From an uncultured Actinomycetes bacterium (lineage in GTDB: Bacteria > Actinomycetota > Coriobacteriia > Coriobacteriales > Atopobiaceae), in the NCBI GenBank assembly GCA_900315165.1, contig OMXZ01000041.1, positions 1-34,633 of the forward strand: a stretch of 34,633 nucleotides of DNA. Direction: 5' to 3'. Positions 24,801 to 34,115 of this stretch are shown in pieces; the stretch's first letter is position 1, and each line of letters opens with the position of its first letter. Both the position numbers and the translations under genes were made by a program. The notes below the pieces were generated by a model that was not told the origin of the DNA, searched no databases, and saw nothing but the letters and a program-made list of their open reading frames with translations.

Positions 24801-25723
24801 TAGTTCTCTCCTCCCAGAAGCAGGTACATCTCGGCCATACGAGTCAGCACGCCAGCATTGACCTGCGGCAGAATGCGCGCGCGGACCGAGTCGGCGACCT
24901 CCGTGTTGATCTCCATGCCGCGGTTCATGGGACCCGGGTGGCAGACGATCGCGCCCGGCTTCATCATCTTCTCGCGGCGCTCGTCGAGGCCGTAGAGGCG
25001 GTTGTACTCGCGCTTGGACGGGATCGCGGCGCCCTCCATGCGCTCGAGCTGGACGCGGAGCATGTAGACCACGTCCATGTCGGGGATGACGGAGTCGAGG
25101 TCGGCGGTCTGCGGGCAGCCGTACCAGGAGGGGTCGCCCACCTGGAAGGTCGGGGGCGCGACCAGCGTGACGTCGGCACCCATGGTCTTGAGGGCCGGGG
25201 CCAGCGAACCGCACACACGGCTGTGGGCCAGGTCGCCCACGATGGCGACCTTCAGGCCGTCGAGGTGGCCGAACTCCTCACGGATGGTGTAGAGGTCGAG
25301 CATGGCCTGGGTGGGGTGCTGGTGCTTGCCGTCGCCCGCGTTGATGACCACGGCGTCCGTGTTCTCGGCGATCTTCTGCGGGGTACCAGCCAGCTTGGCG
25401 CGGCAGACGAACATGTCGACGTTCATGGCGTCGATCGTCTGGATGGTGTCGGCCAGGCTCTCGCCCTTGACGACGGAGCTGGTGGAGCCGCCCATGTTGA
25501 GGGAGTCGGCCGACAGTCGCTTCTCGGCCAGCTCGAAGGAGCTGCGGGTGCGCGTGGAGGGCTCGAGGAAGAGGTTCACGATGGTGCGGCCGCGCAGCGC
25601 GGGGACCTTCTTGATCGTGCGGGCGTTGACGATCGGGTCGAAGGACTTGGCCGTGTCGAGGATCTGCGTGATATCGTCGGCGGTCAATTCGTTGGTGTCG
25701 ATCAGGTTCTTTACGGAAAGCAT
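24800..25723 (-). CDS. pyrB: Aspartate carbamoyltransferase catalytic subunit
   Basis: The 307-residue protein has the carbamoyl-phosphate motif FLEPSTRTRSSFELAEKRL, the GKHQHPTQAMLDL signature and the aspartate-binding CHPGPMNRG loop. It carries out the first committed step of pyrimidine synthesis. No regulatory subunit (pyrI) is present in the window. The ATG follows the pyrR stop directly (TAGATG), with GGAG in the pyrR end serving as ribosome binding site. Confidence 0.97.
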   Translation of the reverse strand: MLSVKNLIDTNELTADDITQILDTAKSFDPIVNARTIKKVPALRGRTIVNLFLEPSTRTRSSFELAEKRLSADSLNMGGSTSSVVKGESLADTIQTIDAMNVDMFVCRAKLAGTPQKIAENTDAVVINAGDGKHQHPTQAMLDLYTIREEFGHLDGLKVAIVGDLAHSRVCGSLAPALKTMGADVTLVAPPTFQVGDPSWYGCPQTADLDSVIPDMDVVYMLRVQLERMEGAAIPSKREYNRLYGLDERREKMMKPGAIVCHPGPMNRGMEINTEVADSVRARILPQVNAGVLTRMAEMYLLLGGEN

Positions 25724-26305
25724 CTACTCCGCACCTCCATCTTGCTTTGCGGCCTTCTCGGCCTGGACGTCCCAGATCTCGACGGCGGTGTGGTCGTCGT
25801 CGGGCTCGATGCACACGCGCACATCCTCCTCGTGGCTGGAGGGGACGTTCTTGCCCACGTAGTCCGCGCGGATGGGCAGCTCGCGATGGCCGCGGTCGAC
25901 CATCACGGCCAGCTGCACGGTGTGCGGGCGGCCGTAGTCCATGAGGGCATCGAGCGCGGCGCGGATCGTGCGGCCCGTGTAGAGCACGTCGTCCACGAGC
26001 ACGACGTCGGCGCCGTCCATGTCGAACTGGATGTTGGAGCCCTGCAGCACCGGTGCCACACGGCGGGTGACGTCATCGCGATAGAAGCTAATGTCCAGCG
26101 TGCCGAGCGTCGGGCGGACGCCGTTGATCTTCTCGATCTCGTCCGCCAGCAGGTTGGCGATGACCTCGCCGCGCCTGATGATGCCCACGAGGGCGAAGTC
26201 CGTCTTGCCCTCGTTGTGTTCGACGATCTCGTGGGCGATGCGGGTGAGCGCGCGTCCCATCGCCGCCTCGTCCATGATCGTCGCCTTTGGCTGTGCCTGT
26301 GCCAT
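25724..26305 (-). CDS. pyrR: Pyrimidine operon attenuation protein / uracil phosphoribosyltransferase
   Basis: The 193-residue protein has the PRPP motif VVLVDDVLYTGRTIRAAL (near residues 100-117), the N-terminal RIAHEIVEHN and the basic GIIRRGEVIA, LDISFYRDD segments of PyrR. PyrR binds pyr mRNA when UMP or UTP is plentiful and also has uracil phosphoribosyltransferase activity. It is somewhat longer at the C-terminus than Bacillus PyrR. AAGGGAG lies 5 nt before the ATG. It is the first gene of the pyr operon and lies just behind the leader terminator. Confidence 0.95.
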   Translation of the reverse strand: MAQAQPKATIMDEAAMGRALTRIAHEIVEHNEGKTDFALVGIIRRGEVIANLLADEIEKINGVRPTLGTLDISFYRDDVTRRVAPVLQGSNIQFDMDGADVVLVDDVLYTGRTIRAALDALMDYGRPHTVQLAVMVDRGHRELPIRADYVGKNVPSSHEEDVRVCIEPDDDHTAVEIWDVQAEKAAKQDGGAE

Positions 26306-26322
26306 GCCGCTCCCTTCTCATG

Positions 26323-26434
26323 AAAAAACGTCCCTGCCGCATGGCGCGACACGAGACGTGGGAAGGTGTGTGGCTGCGTTTGTGGTGCACCTTGTGGGTA
26401 TCTCGTACCGCGCTTAAAGGCTGGGTCGAGTGTA
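26323..26434 (-). promoter_or_regulatory. pyr operon leader with attenuator terminator and possible antiterminator
   Basis: On the minus strand a hairpin with 5' arm ACGTCTC, a bulged G, then TGTCGC, loop GCCAT, and 3' arm GCGGCA then GGGACGT (26328-26359) is followed at once by six T (26323-26328). This is an intrinsic terminator 18 nt before pyrR. Upstream, TACGAGAT (26400-26407) can pair with GTCTCGTG of the terminator's 5' arm (six standard pairs and two G-U), which would break the terminator. A possible -10, TACACT (26429-26434), has only a weak -35. The design fits PyrR-controlled attenuation, though I do not see the Bacillus-type PyrR-binding loop consensus. Confidence 0.7.
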
Positions 26435-26562
26435 GCACACGGCGCAGGGCGCGCAGTGCGCGATTTCGCGACCACCGGACCCACACAGGGTGTGCGGCGC
26501 ACCGGTCACAGGGCGTGCGCGTGACAGGCCGACAGCACCTGACCAGGCAGACGTGCCGGCCC

Positions 26563-28782
26563 TTACCTGAGCTCCCGCTGGCCGGGAACCACGCGCATGG
26601 CCAGCCGTGCCGCCATGGTGCGGGGCTCCGTATACCTGAGGTAGAAGGCCGGCAGGTCGAGCGGGCCGAACACGGGCGGCCGCCGGTCCTCCCCCTCCAC
26701 CACGCGCAGGATCATACGCACCACCGTACGCGTGGAAAGGTGCCTCACGCTCGCAAGGAGATCCTGCCCAAAGAACCCGCGCAGGAGGGAGACCAACCGC
26801 TCATAGACGGGTACCTGCTCCTCGAACGTCAGCTTGTCGATGTCGAGAAGGAGAAAACTCAGCACCCATTCAAGCAGCTCGCCGGGGCACAGGCCCTGCC
26901 AGCCGCGCTCTCGCCAGCGGGCGAGGACTGCCTCCACGCAATCCAGGTGCCTGGCCACACGCACGCGGAGCTCGTCGCCGAAATCCCTGCTCGTCTGCGT
27001 GAGCGAGCCTTCGGCCACGCGGTACCGGTAGAGCCGGTCTGCGATGAGCACGGTCCTGCGCGAGGCGGGATACGCCTCGAGCAAGAAGGCGACGTCGTCG
27101 GCCACCGTCAGCCCCTCGTCCCAACGGATACCCTCCCGCCTCAGGAAGTCGGCGGAGAAGGCGCAGCGCCAGGCATAGGGAATCGCGTGAGACCTGAAGA
27201 GCAGTGTGGGGTTTGCCTCCTCATACACCCCCTCGCGCGGGCTCAGCTCGCCCCTCATACTGGCCGGCGCGGCAGCTTGCGGCTCAATTTCGAAGCCGAA
27301 GGTCAGCACGTCGGGAGCCTGTTCGGCAAAGACCGAGCGGATGCGGCGGAGCGCCCCGGGGGCGAGCACGTCGTCCGAATCGACGAACATCAGGATATCG
27401 CCGGTCGCCCGGGCGAGGCCGGCGTTGCGGGCCGCGCAGGGGCCGGCGTTCTCCTGATGGATCACCGTCACGCGCGCGTCGGCCGCGGCCCGCGCGTCGA
27501 GCAGATCGGCGCTGCCGTCGCTGCTGCCGTCGTCCACACAGATCACCTGCAGGGGCCCCTCTTGGGTCAGCAACGAGTCGAGGCACTCCCCTACGTAACG
27601 GACCGAGTTGTACACCGGGACCACGACGGACACGCACGGAGCCACGCCCTGCACGTCCCCCTCGTCCTCTTCCACAGACGCCTCCACGCGGTGGCGCTTG
27701 TCGCTTGCCACGGCGAGCAGCGCAGCGGGGCCGCCCAGGCGCAGGGCGAAGGACGTCTTGCCTCTCAGACCGTTCTCACTCGACGTGCCACGCACCCGGA
27801 CGTAGCCGTCGGGATCCCTCATAAGGCAGTCGAGGTTGAGCTTCTTCCAGCCGCCCAGCGCCATCCGGTCGAGCGTTCCGTCCTTCTCGCTGCGTTCGAA
27901 GTCGGCAGCCGCCTCGTGCGCAAACCCCGTCCGCAGCTCCGGCGCGAGGCGGTCGAGGTTCCAGAGGTAGGCGTTCAGCCGCGCCAGCTGGAACGCATCC
28001 CACAACACCTTCGTGCGGCCGTCGAGCGGGCGCTCCGAGAGCCAGCGCTCGATCTCGCCGTACTCGATACGCACCAGGCCGGCCTTGCCCTGGGAATTGA
28101 CCGACGAGGCCTCGTTGTCCTGTCGATAGCGGACCACGGGTACATCGAGCAGCATCGCGCGGCGCGCACAGGCCCAGACCTTAAAGGTGAACGACGTGTC
28201 CTGATAGGCCGCGCCCGGGGTGGTCAGGAAGCGGATGCCGTTCGCCTCGAGGAAATCGCGACGGTACACCGCGCTCCAGATCGACGGCTTCAGCTGGAAG
28301 ACCCGGGGGTCGCGGCAGGGCTCGAAGACGCCGTCGCGCGCCAGAGGGGGCAGGACGTCATAAGCCTCCTCGCGCCCCTCCTCCGACCACCAAAAGATGA
28401 AATTACCCTTGACCACCTCGGCGTCGTGTTCCTCGGCCTCCCTCAGCAAGCGGCCGAGCGCGCCCTCGCACATCACGTCGTCCGACTCGAGAATGGCCAC
28501 ATAGCGGCCGCGCGCCGCATCGAGCCCGCGGTTCATGCTGTCGCCGTAGCCACTGTTGGTCTTGTCGATCATGCGGAAACGGTCGTCGGCCTCGACGAAC
28601 TCGCGGATGATCTGCGGCGATGTGTCGGTCGAGCCGTCGTTCAGGCAGATGACCTCGAAGTCGTCGACATCCTGCGCCTTAAGCGACTCCAGGCACGGCC
28701 GCAGGTAGCGCTCGACATTGTAGATGGGCACGAGCACCGAGACGAGCGGGGCCGCGGTCTTGTCTTGTTCGTCGGATGTCAC
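26563..28782 (-). CDS. Tandem-domain family 2 glycosyltransferase
   Basis: This 739-residue protein has two GT-A domains. The first (about residues 12-230) has VSVLVPIYNVERYL, LNDGSTD and the metal-binding acidic pair in AILESDD. The second (from about 370) has VSVVVPVYNSVRYV, CVDDGSSDGS, AGPCAARNAGLA and MFVDSDD. The C-terminal 120 residues (GWQGLCPGELLEWVL to FGPLDLPAFYLRY) are shared with the next protein at 28843-29898. The protein likely adds two sugars, or one sugar and one phosphate-linked unit, to a surface polysaccharide. I chose the GTG at 28782 because GGAG lies 6 nt upstream; the TTG at 28794 is the alternative. No membrane helix is evident. Confidence 0.88.
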   Translation of the reverse strand: MTSDEQDKTAAPLVSVLVPIYNVERYLRPCLESLKAQDVDDFEVICLNDGSTDTSPQIIREFVEADDRFRMIDKTNSGYGDSMNRGLDAARGRYVAILESDDVMCEGALGRLLREAEEHDAEVVKGNFIFWWSEEGREEAYDVLPPLARDGVFEPCRDPRVFQLKPSIWSAVYRRDFLEANGIRFLTTPGAAYQDTSFTFKVWACARRAMLLDVPVVRYRQDNEASSVNSQGKAGLVRIEYGEIERWLSERPLDGRTKVLWDAFQLARLNAYLWNLDRLAPELRTGFAHEAAADFERSEKDGTLDRMALGGWKKLNLDCLMRDPDGYVRVRGTSSENGLRGKTSFALRLGGPAALLAVASDKRHRVEASVEEDEGDVQGVAPCVSVVVPVYNSVRYVGECLDSLLTQEGPLQVICVDDGSSDGSADLLDARAAADARVTVIHQENAGPCAARNAGLARATGDILMFVDSDDVLAPGALRRIRSVFAEQAPDVLTFGFEIEPQAAAPASMRGELSPREGVYEEANPTLLFRSHAIPYAWRCAFSADFLRREGIRWDEGLTVADDVAFLLEAYPASRRTVLIADRLYRYRVAEGSLTQTSRDFGDELRVRVARHLDCVEAVLARWRERGWQGLCPGELLEWVLSFLLLDIDKLTFEEQVPVYERLVSLLRGFFGQDLLASVRHLSTRTVVRMILRVVEGEDRRPPVFGPLDLPAFYLRYTEPRTMAARLAMRVVPGQRELR

Positions 28783-28842
28783 AACTGTCTCCAATACTCT
28801 CGAAGGTCGGCCGCCGGGCGGACGAGCCGCCGATGCGGGCGG

Positions 28843-29898
28843 CTACGGGCACGCGCGCATCAGGCACTCCCTGATTCCGCGGCGCATGAGGTAGAAGGCG
28901 GGCACGTCGAGCGGGCCGAAGAGCGGGGCCGCGGGGTCATCCTCGTCCGCGAGCCGCATCATCATGCGCAGGCAGGTGCGCGCGGTCAGGTGGGGCACGT
29001 ACGCGAGGAGGTCGGGGCCGTAATAGTCCCGCCAGAGGCCGACCAGGGCGCGGCACACCGTCCTTTGGTCCTCGAACGGCAGATGGGACAGGTCGAGGAC
29101 CACCAGGTCCATCATCCATTCCAGGAGCTCACGGGGACAGAGCTCCCGCCAGCCGCGGCGCCGCCACTCGTCGAGTATGGCGCGCAACGCGTCCGTATGC
29201 AGCCCGAGCTTGCGCATGAGGTTGTCCCGCCCGCTGGCATCCTGATGCGACATCGACGCCTGGACCACCCGGTAGCGGTAGAGCTGGTCGGGCAGGAGCA
29301 CCGTCCTTGTGCTGAGCGGATAGGTGTTGAAGCAGAAGGCCTGGTCCTCCCCCAACGTCAGGCCGGGCACGAAGCGCACGTGCTCGCGGCGCACGAAATC
29401 CGCCGCGAGGGCGACGCGCCACGCGAAGGGCCGCGCGTCCTCCTCGAAGAGGAGCCGCCTCACGTTGTCGGACCCTCCCCCGATGACCGCCGCGCGCGGG
29501 CGCAGATGGTCCCGCATCACGGGAGGCGTCGCATCCGCCGGCTCGTATGCGAACCCGAACACCACGATGTCGGGATGCTCGTCTTCGAAGGCGCGGACGA
29601 CGCGGGACAGAGCCTGGGGCACGAGCAGGTCGTCGGAGTCCACGAACATCAAGACGTCGCCGCGCGCTGCCGCCATACCGGCGTTGCGTGCGGCACCGAG
29701 GCCCTGGTTGCCCTGCGTGACCACCCGCACGCGCGGGTCGCGGACCGCGTAACGGGAGAGCAGGGCGCCCGTCCCGTCGGTCGAGCCGTCATCCACGGCC
29801 ACGACCTCGAAGTCGCGGTAGGATTGACCCAGGAGGGAGTCCAGGCAGGCCGGCAGGTACCGCTCGGCGTTGTACGCCGGCACGACGATGCTCACCAT
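28843..29898 (-). CDS. Family 2 glycosyltransferase
   Basis: The 351-residue protein starts MVSIVVPAYNAERYL and has VDDGSTDG, GLGAARNAGMA and MFVDSDDLL (the DxD metal site) in the GT-A domain. A helical C-terminus follows with GWRELCPRELLEWMM and FGPLDVPAFYL. That tail and the second domain of the next gene downstream (26563-28782) are close relatives, so one arose by duplication. AAGGGGG stands about 6 nt before the ATG at 29898. An in-frame ATG ten codons earlier lacks such a signal. It faces the GlfT2-like gene across a 70-nt divergent promoter region. Confidence 0.9.
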   Translation of the reverse strand: MVSIVVPAYNAERYLPACLDSLLGQSYRDFEVVAVDDGSTDGTGALLSRYAVRDPRVRVVTQGNQGLGAARNAGMAAARGDVLMFVDSDDLLVPQALSRVVRAFEDEHPDIVVFGFAYEPADATPPVMRDHLRPRAAVIGGGSDNVRRLLFEEDARPFAWRVALAADFVRREHVRFVPGLTLGEDQAFCFNTYPLSTRTVLLPDQLYRYRVVQASMSHQDASGRDNLMRKLGLHTDALRAILDEWRRRGWRELCPRELLEWMMDLVVLDLSHLPFEDQRTVCRALVGLWRDYYGPDLLAYVPHLTARTCLRMMMRLADEDDPAAPLFGPLDVPAFYLMRRGIRECLMRACP

Positions 29899-29932
29899 AT
29901 GGCCCCCTTCCGTCCTTTTCGCAGGCATATCA

Positions 29933-29945
29933 GTATCATAGATAC
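29933..29945. promoter_or_regulatory. Palindrome in the divergent promoter region
   Basis: GTATC-ATA-GATAC is a perfect inverted repeat midway in the 70-nt gap between the divergent glycosyltransferase genes. It contains TATCAT on the plus strand and TATGAT on the minus strand, both possible -10 hexamers. It could be a shared operator or simply overlapping promoters. Confidence 0.35.
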
Positions 29946-29968
29946 ATCATTCGACCAGGAGGACCTAC

Positions 29969-31888
29969 ATGGCAGATCAAGGCACGCTCGACTTCCGGCT
30001 CGCCAACATTACCTTCCAAGACCTACCCCGCTCGCGCGACTACCCGGACCTCTACTACCACGTTAGCACACCCCCCGCGCCCGCCGGGTCATCCGGGTGT
30101 GACGGCGTGACCTTCGACCCCGGCACGACGAGGCTCCTGGACTTCGCGACCTACCTCAACGCCCTGAGCTACGAGAAATGGCGGCGCTACACCACGGTGG
30201 ACAACGTCTGGCTCCACCTGCGCCTGTGCGGCGCCTGCACCGTGAGCCTGACCCGCATCGACGCGACCGCCGCGGCGCCCACGCGCACCGTGGTCGCGAC
30301 CCGCGAGGTGACGGCAACTCAGAACGGTGACGGCTGGACGACTCTCGACCTCCCCTACGACGACGTCGACGGCGCCACGCTCCTGGCGTTCGAGGTGCTC
30401 ACGCACGGACCCGTGAGCTTTGGTGAGGCCTATTACTACAGCAAGGTCGACCCCGTCCAGGTCCGCCACGTGGAGCTCGCCCTCGCCACCACCACCTTCC
30501 GCAACGAGCGCTACGTCTTACCCAATATCGAGCTGGTGCGCCGGGAGATCCTCGGCTCCGACGAGCCCATTGCCCGCGGCTTCACGATGCACGTGGTCGA
30601 CAACGGCCGCACGCTCACACCCGAGCAGGTGGAGGGCCCGCGCATCCTGCTGCACCCCAACCCCAATGCGGGCGGCTCGGGCGGCTTCACCCGCGGGATG
30701 ATCGAGGCGATGGAGCAGGAGCCCCGGGCCACGCACGTCCTGCTCATGGACGACGACGTGCAGGTGTCGCCCGAGGCGATCAAGCGCACCTACAACATCC
30801 TGTCGCTCCTGCGCCCCGAATGGGACGACGCCTTCGTGTCGGGCGCCTACCTCTCGCTCGAACGCCAGGACGAGTTCACCGAGAACGTCGGCTATGTCAA
30901 TGCCCGCGGCGCCTTCGGCCCGCTCCTTCACACGTCGCGCATCGACACCCTCGAGCAGATCGTGGGCATCGAGACCACCGAGCCGCGGCAGCACAACCGG
31001 TATGCCGGCTGGTGGTACTGCGCGATTCCCGTCGCCTCCATCGAGCGCAACGGCCTGCCGCTGCCCTTCTTCATCCGCGGCGACGACGCGGAGTACGGGG
31101 CCCGCTGCGCCACCAAATTCATCACCATGAACGGCATCTGCATCTGGCACCTCAAGCTGGCCTACAAGTTCCGCGCGGCGCTGGAGCGCTATTTCGTGCC
31201 GCGCAACTCCCTCACCGCCCAGGCGACGACCGGCGTCTTTCAGGACGTCGACTTCATGGCCGAATTCCACTACAACATGGGCCTCGACCTGAAGTCCTTC
31301 AATTACGACGCCGCGGAGCTGTCGCTGCTCGCCCTTGAGGACTTTATGAAGGGCCCGGAATACCTTGCCCATGCCGACCCCAACAAGCTCATGATGCGCC
31401 GGTCCAAGCTCAACGAGCAGCTGAAGCCGATCGAGGAGCTGATCGAGGAGGACCCGCGCGTCGCGGAGGTGGCCTTCGACCCGATCGCCCTCTTCCGGTC
31501 GACCGTCGACCACTCGGTGGAGCGGCTCGAGGACTCGCAGCGTCCGCTGCACCAGCGGGCGGTCGACTTCCTCACCTACAACGGCCACCGCTTCACCCCC
31601 GCCGGCAGCCTGCACGACGACATCGGTGTGATTCCCTACAACTGCTGGCACTACTCCCCCAACGAGATGCGCGGGCACAACACCATCCTCGCCGTGACCC
31701 CGGACGGGCGCCAGGGCGTGCTGCGCCACCGCGACCAGGCGCGTTTCGACGATCTGTACCGCCGCTGGGAGGCCGACCAGAAGCTCTACAACAGTCGCCG
31801 CGACGAGCTGCGCGCGCAGTGGGCGGCCGCCCGCGACGAGCTCACGTCGGTCGCGTTCTGGAAGGGCTACCTGGGAATCGACGGCTGA
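29969..31888 (+). CDS. GlfT2-like galactofuranosyltransferase
   Basis: The 639-residue protein resembles mycobacterial GlfT2 in length and layout. It has an N-terminal beta-rich domain (to about 165), a GT-A domain with the metal motif MDDD at 260-263, the acidic catalytic segment FIRGDDAEYGAR near 368-379, and WH at 393-394 as probable metal ligand, followed by a helical C-terminal domain. Tyr/Trp-rich AGWWYC and VPRNSLT are typical. GlfT2 polymerises galactofuranose from UDP-Galf. AGGAGG lies 6 nt before the ATG. It is the only plus-strand gene in this cluster and ends 18 nt before the end of the convergent glycosyltransferase gene. No UDP-galactopyranose mutase gene (glf) is in the window, so the donor must be supplied from elsewhere. 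The sugar specificity is inferred. Confidence 0.82.
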   Translation: MADQGTLDFRLANITFQDLPRSRDYPDLYYHVSTPPAPAGSSGCDGVTFDPGTTRLLDFATYLNALSYEKWRRYTTVDNVWLHLRLCGACTVSLTRIDATAAAPTRTVVATREVTATQNGDGWTTLDLPYDDVDGATLLAFEVLTHGPVSFGEAYYYSKVDPVQVRHVELALATTTFRNERYVLPNIELVRREILGSDEPIARGFTMHVVDNGRTLTPEQVEGPRILLHPNPNAGGSGGFTRGMIEAMEQEPRATHVLLMDDDVQVSPEAIKRTYNILSLLRPEWDDAFVSGAYLSLERQDEFTENVGYVNARGAFGPLLHTSRIDTLEQIVGIETTEPRQHNRYAGWWYCAIPVASIERNGLPLPFFIRGDDAEYGARCATKFITMNGICIWHLKLAYKFRAALERYFVPRNSLTAQATTGVFQDVDFMAEFHYNMGLDLKSFNYDAAELSLLALEDFMKGPEYLAHADPNKLMMRRSKLNEQLKPIEELIEEDPRVAEVAFDPIALFRSTVDHSVERLEDSQRPLHQRAVDFLTYNGHRFTPAGSLHDDIGVIPYNCWHYSPNEMRGHNTILAVTPDGRQGVLRHRDQARFDDLYRRWEADQKLYNSRRDELRAQWAAARDELTSVAFWKGYLGIDG

Positions 31889-31906
31889 GGCTAGCGGCCC
31901 GGCCGG

Positions 31907-33949
31907 TTACGCCTGACGGAGCTCGAAGTGCCCCGTCGCCTGCAGATTGGGATCGATATAGGGGTCGCCGGACGCGATAGCCGGGTGCGCGGCGAGCAAG
32001 GCTGTCCGCTCCTCCGCTGTCGCCTGTTCCTCCGCCACTGCGAAACGACCGGCCAGCCGGACTGGTCCATAGGGCTCCGTCACCACGAGCTTGCCGCTTT
32101 CGGACAGGCGCAGGCACAGCTCGGCACAGGCAAGGCTGCCGAAGCGCCCCGCGTCCAAGCCGCCCAGGGTAAGGTAGTCCTCGTGCCGCATCGCAAAACA
32201 GGTACCGGACACTGCCGCGACGTCGCGCGCATGCGCCACATAGGCCATATAGCCCGGGACGTCCCATGCAAGGCCCTTCTCTGCCGCGGCAAAGCCGCCG
32301 TCCGGCTGGGCCACGAGCCCATGGGCGACCGCCCGCCCCGCATTGCCGACAAGGGCGCCCACGCAACTGACCTCGGGCCGGGAGAGGGGGCCGAGCAGCT
32401 CGGCCATCCAGTCCTCCCCGGTCGGGCGCGCGGCGGAATCGAGGAAGACGATGGCTTTACCCGAGGCCTCGCGTGCCAGCCGGTCATAGGAACTCCATGG
32501 GGAAGCGTCCTCCTCGCAGGGCACAACCCGTACGCGAGAATCCTTCGACCCGGCGTCCGACGCTGCGCGTATGAGATCAGACGCAGCATCGTCGGGCAGC
32601 CCGACCAGAACCTCCGCACAGGCGTCGCCAGCAAACCGAGTGATGGACTCAAGACACGCAGCCAAGGTCTGGGCATCGGTATCCCGATCGGTCTGCACCA
32701 AGACCGACGCCGCTGGCAGGGGCGACTCGTACACTACCCTATAAGACGCAGGCAGGGGCGCGTCCACGACATGGGCCTCAATGCCGCAACGTCCGAGATG
32801 CCGCTCGACGGCAAGGCGGCCGGCCTCCTGTGCGTAGGGCTTGCTGTCATGGTTGACGGCGGTGGAACCGGGGTGGATGCGCCAATGGTAGAGGCAGCGC
32901 GGCACATATCGGATGTCGCGTGCCACCTCGGCAGCCTTGAAGGTCAGGTCGTAGTCCTGAGCACCCGCGACTTCGGGTAGCGAGCGCTCGGTGCGCGCGA
33001 GCGCCCAGGCGCTCACCGCGAGCATGTGGCACACATAGTCGTGCGTGAAGAGCAGGTCCGGGTTCCAGCCGGGTTTGAAACGGGCCCCCAGCAGCCGGTC
33101 GGCGCCCCCGTCGTAGCTGCCCCACAGGTCCTCCGCGCAGAAAAGCAGATCGGCGTCCGGATGCTCCCTGATCTCGCGGGCATACCAATACAGGGCATCG
33201 GGCTCGATGAAATCGTCATGGTCGACGAAGACGGCGAAGTCGCCGCGCATCAGGGCGAGGCCTGCGTTGGTATTGGTGGCGATATCGCGGTTCGGCGCCT
33301 CGACGACCCGGATACGAGGGTCGTCATAGCCCGCGAGCACGGCGTTCGTCTGCGGTGCGTCACCGCTCACGTTCACCAAGATCAACTCGAAGCGTTTGTA
33401 GGTCTGCGCGAGGACGGAATCGATCATCGGGCGCAGGAACTCAGGCGGCGTACGGTACACAGGCGTCACGATGCTGAAAAGAGGCCCGTCGCCCCACGAT
33501 GCGACCTCAGCCGCCTGGCGCTCCAATTCGCGCGCGTCGCTGCGATGGGCCTCGAACCAGGCGTGATAGTCGGGGTCGTCCTGCGCCGAATGCCATGCCA
33601 GGCGTTTGAAGTCATCGGGGCTCACGGTGGCCCGCGACCGCGGCCCGCCCGCGCCGAAACCCACGTGAAGCGAGCAGGCGACGACCCAGTCCTCCAGGCG
33701 CACCGCCAGCGTCAGGACTCGCAGCTCGCGCGAAGTCCCTTTGTGCAGGCGACGATCCTCCAGGACCGTGACCTGCGCGGGACGTTTGCGCAAACCACCG
33801 CACATGGCACGGGCCCTCACCTGACGGTCGGTCGGAGGCAGGCCCTCCCGACCAGCGAGTTCGCAGCGGAACAAGACATCGCTACAGCCACCGCCCATGA
33901 CATTGACCATAGCGGCCCGAAGGGTGACCGTGTCCTTGTTTCCCCGCAT
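31907..33949 (-). CDS. Large family 2 glycosyltransferase with a degenerate second domain
   Basis: The 680-residue protein has an unassigned N-terminal region (1-150), ending in a DYHAWFEAHR motif seen in rhamnan-synthesis glycosyltransferases. A complete GT2 domain follows, with FSIVTPVYRTPPEFL, IATNTNAGLA, VFVDHDDFIEP (the DxD site) and YHWRIHPGS. The segment after about residue 400 repeats the fold: SVLVQTDRDTDAQTLAACLE, then IVFLDSAARP. There the DxD is replaced by DSA, so this half is probably inactive or structural. The start has AGGGGAAC just upstream. It is convergent with the GlfT2-like gene. Confidence 0.85.
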   Translation of the reverse strand: MRGNKDTVTLRAAMVNVMGGGCSDVLFRCELAGREGLPPTDRQVRARAMCGGLRKRPAQVTVLEDRRLHKGTSRELRVLTLAVRLEDWVVACSLHVGFGAGGPRSRATVSPDDFKRLAWHSAQDDPDYHAWFEAHRSDARELERQAAEVASWGDGPLFSIVTPVYRTPPEFLRPMIDSVLAQTYKRFELILVNVSGDAPQTNAVLAGYDDPRIRVVEAPNRDIATNTNAGLALMRGDFAVFVDHDDFIEPDALYWYAREIREHPDADLLFCAEDLWGSYDGGADRLLGARFKPGWNPDLLFTHDYVCHMLAVSAWALARTERSLPEVAGAQDYDLTFKAAEVARDIRYVPRCLYHWRIHPGSTAVNHDSKPYAQEAGRLAVERHLGRCGIEAHVVDAPLPASYRVVYESPLPAASVLVQTDRDTDAQTLAACLESITRFAGDACAEVLVGLPDDAASDLIRAASDAGSKDSRVRVVPCEEDASPWSSYDRLAREASGKAIVFLDSAARPTGEDWMAELLGPLSRPEVSCVGALVGNAGRAVAHGLVAQPDGGFAAAEKGLAWDVPGYMAYVAHARDVAAVSGTCFAMRHEDYLTLGGLDAGRFGSLACAELCLRLSESGKLVVTEPYGPVRLAGRFAVAEEQATAEERTALLAAHPAIASGDPYIDPNLQATGHFELRQA

Positions 33950-34115
33950 TGTAGTTCCCCTTATCGATGGCGCAAACCTTGCAGCCCTGTCGATGGGCCG
34001 CCTTCCGCGCCACCAAGGGTATCACGCCTTCCCATGCGGAAAAGGCGATGGGACGGTATCGAGCCGTGAGCTGTACGGCACTGCATCGGAGCTGGGTTGC
34101 CGGGCGCTAGCTCCG

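Noticed and set aside
26287-30066. A 1259-codon plus-strand open frame
   Set aside because: It runs antisense through pyrR's start and both minus-strand glycosyltransferase genes, whose motifs are unmistakable. High GC makes long antisense frames common, and its translation is rich in His, Arg and Ala with no domain.
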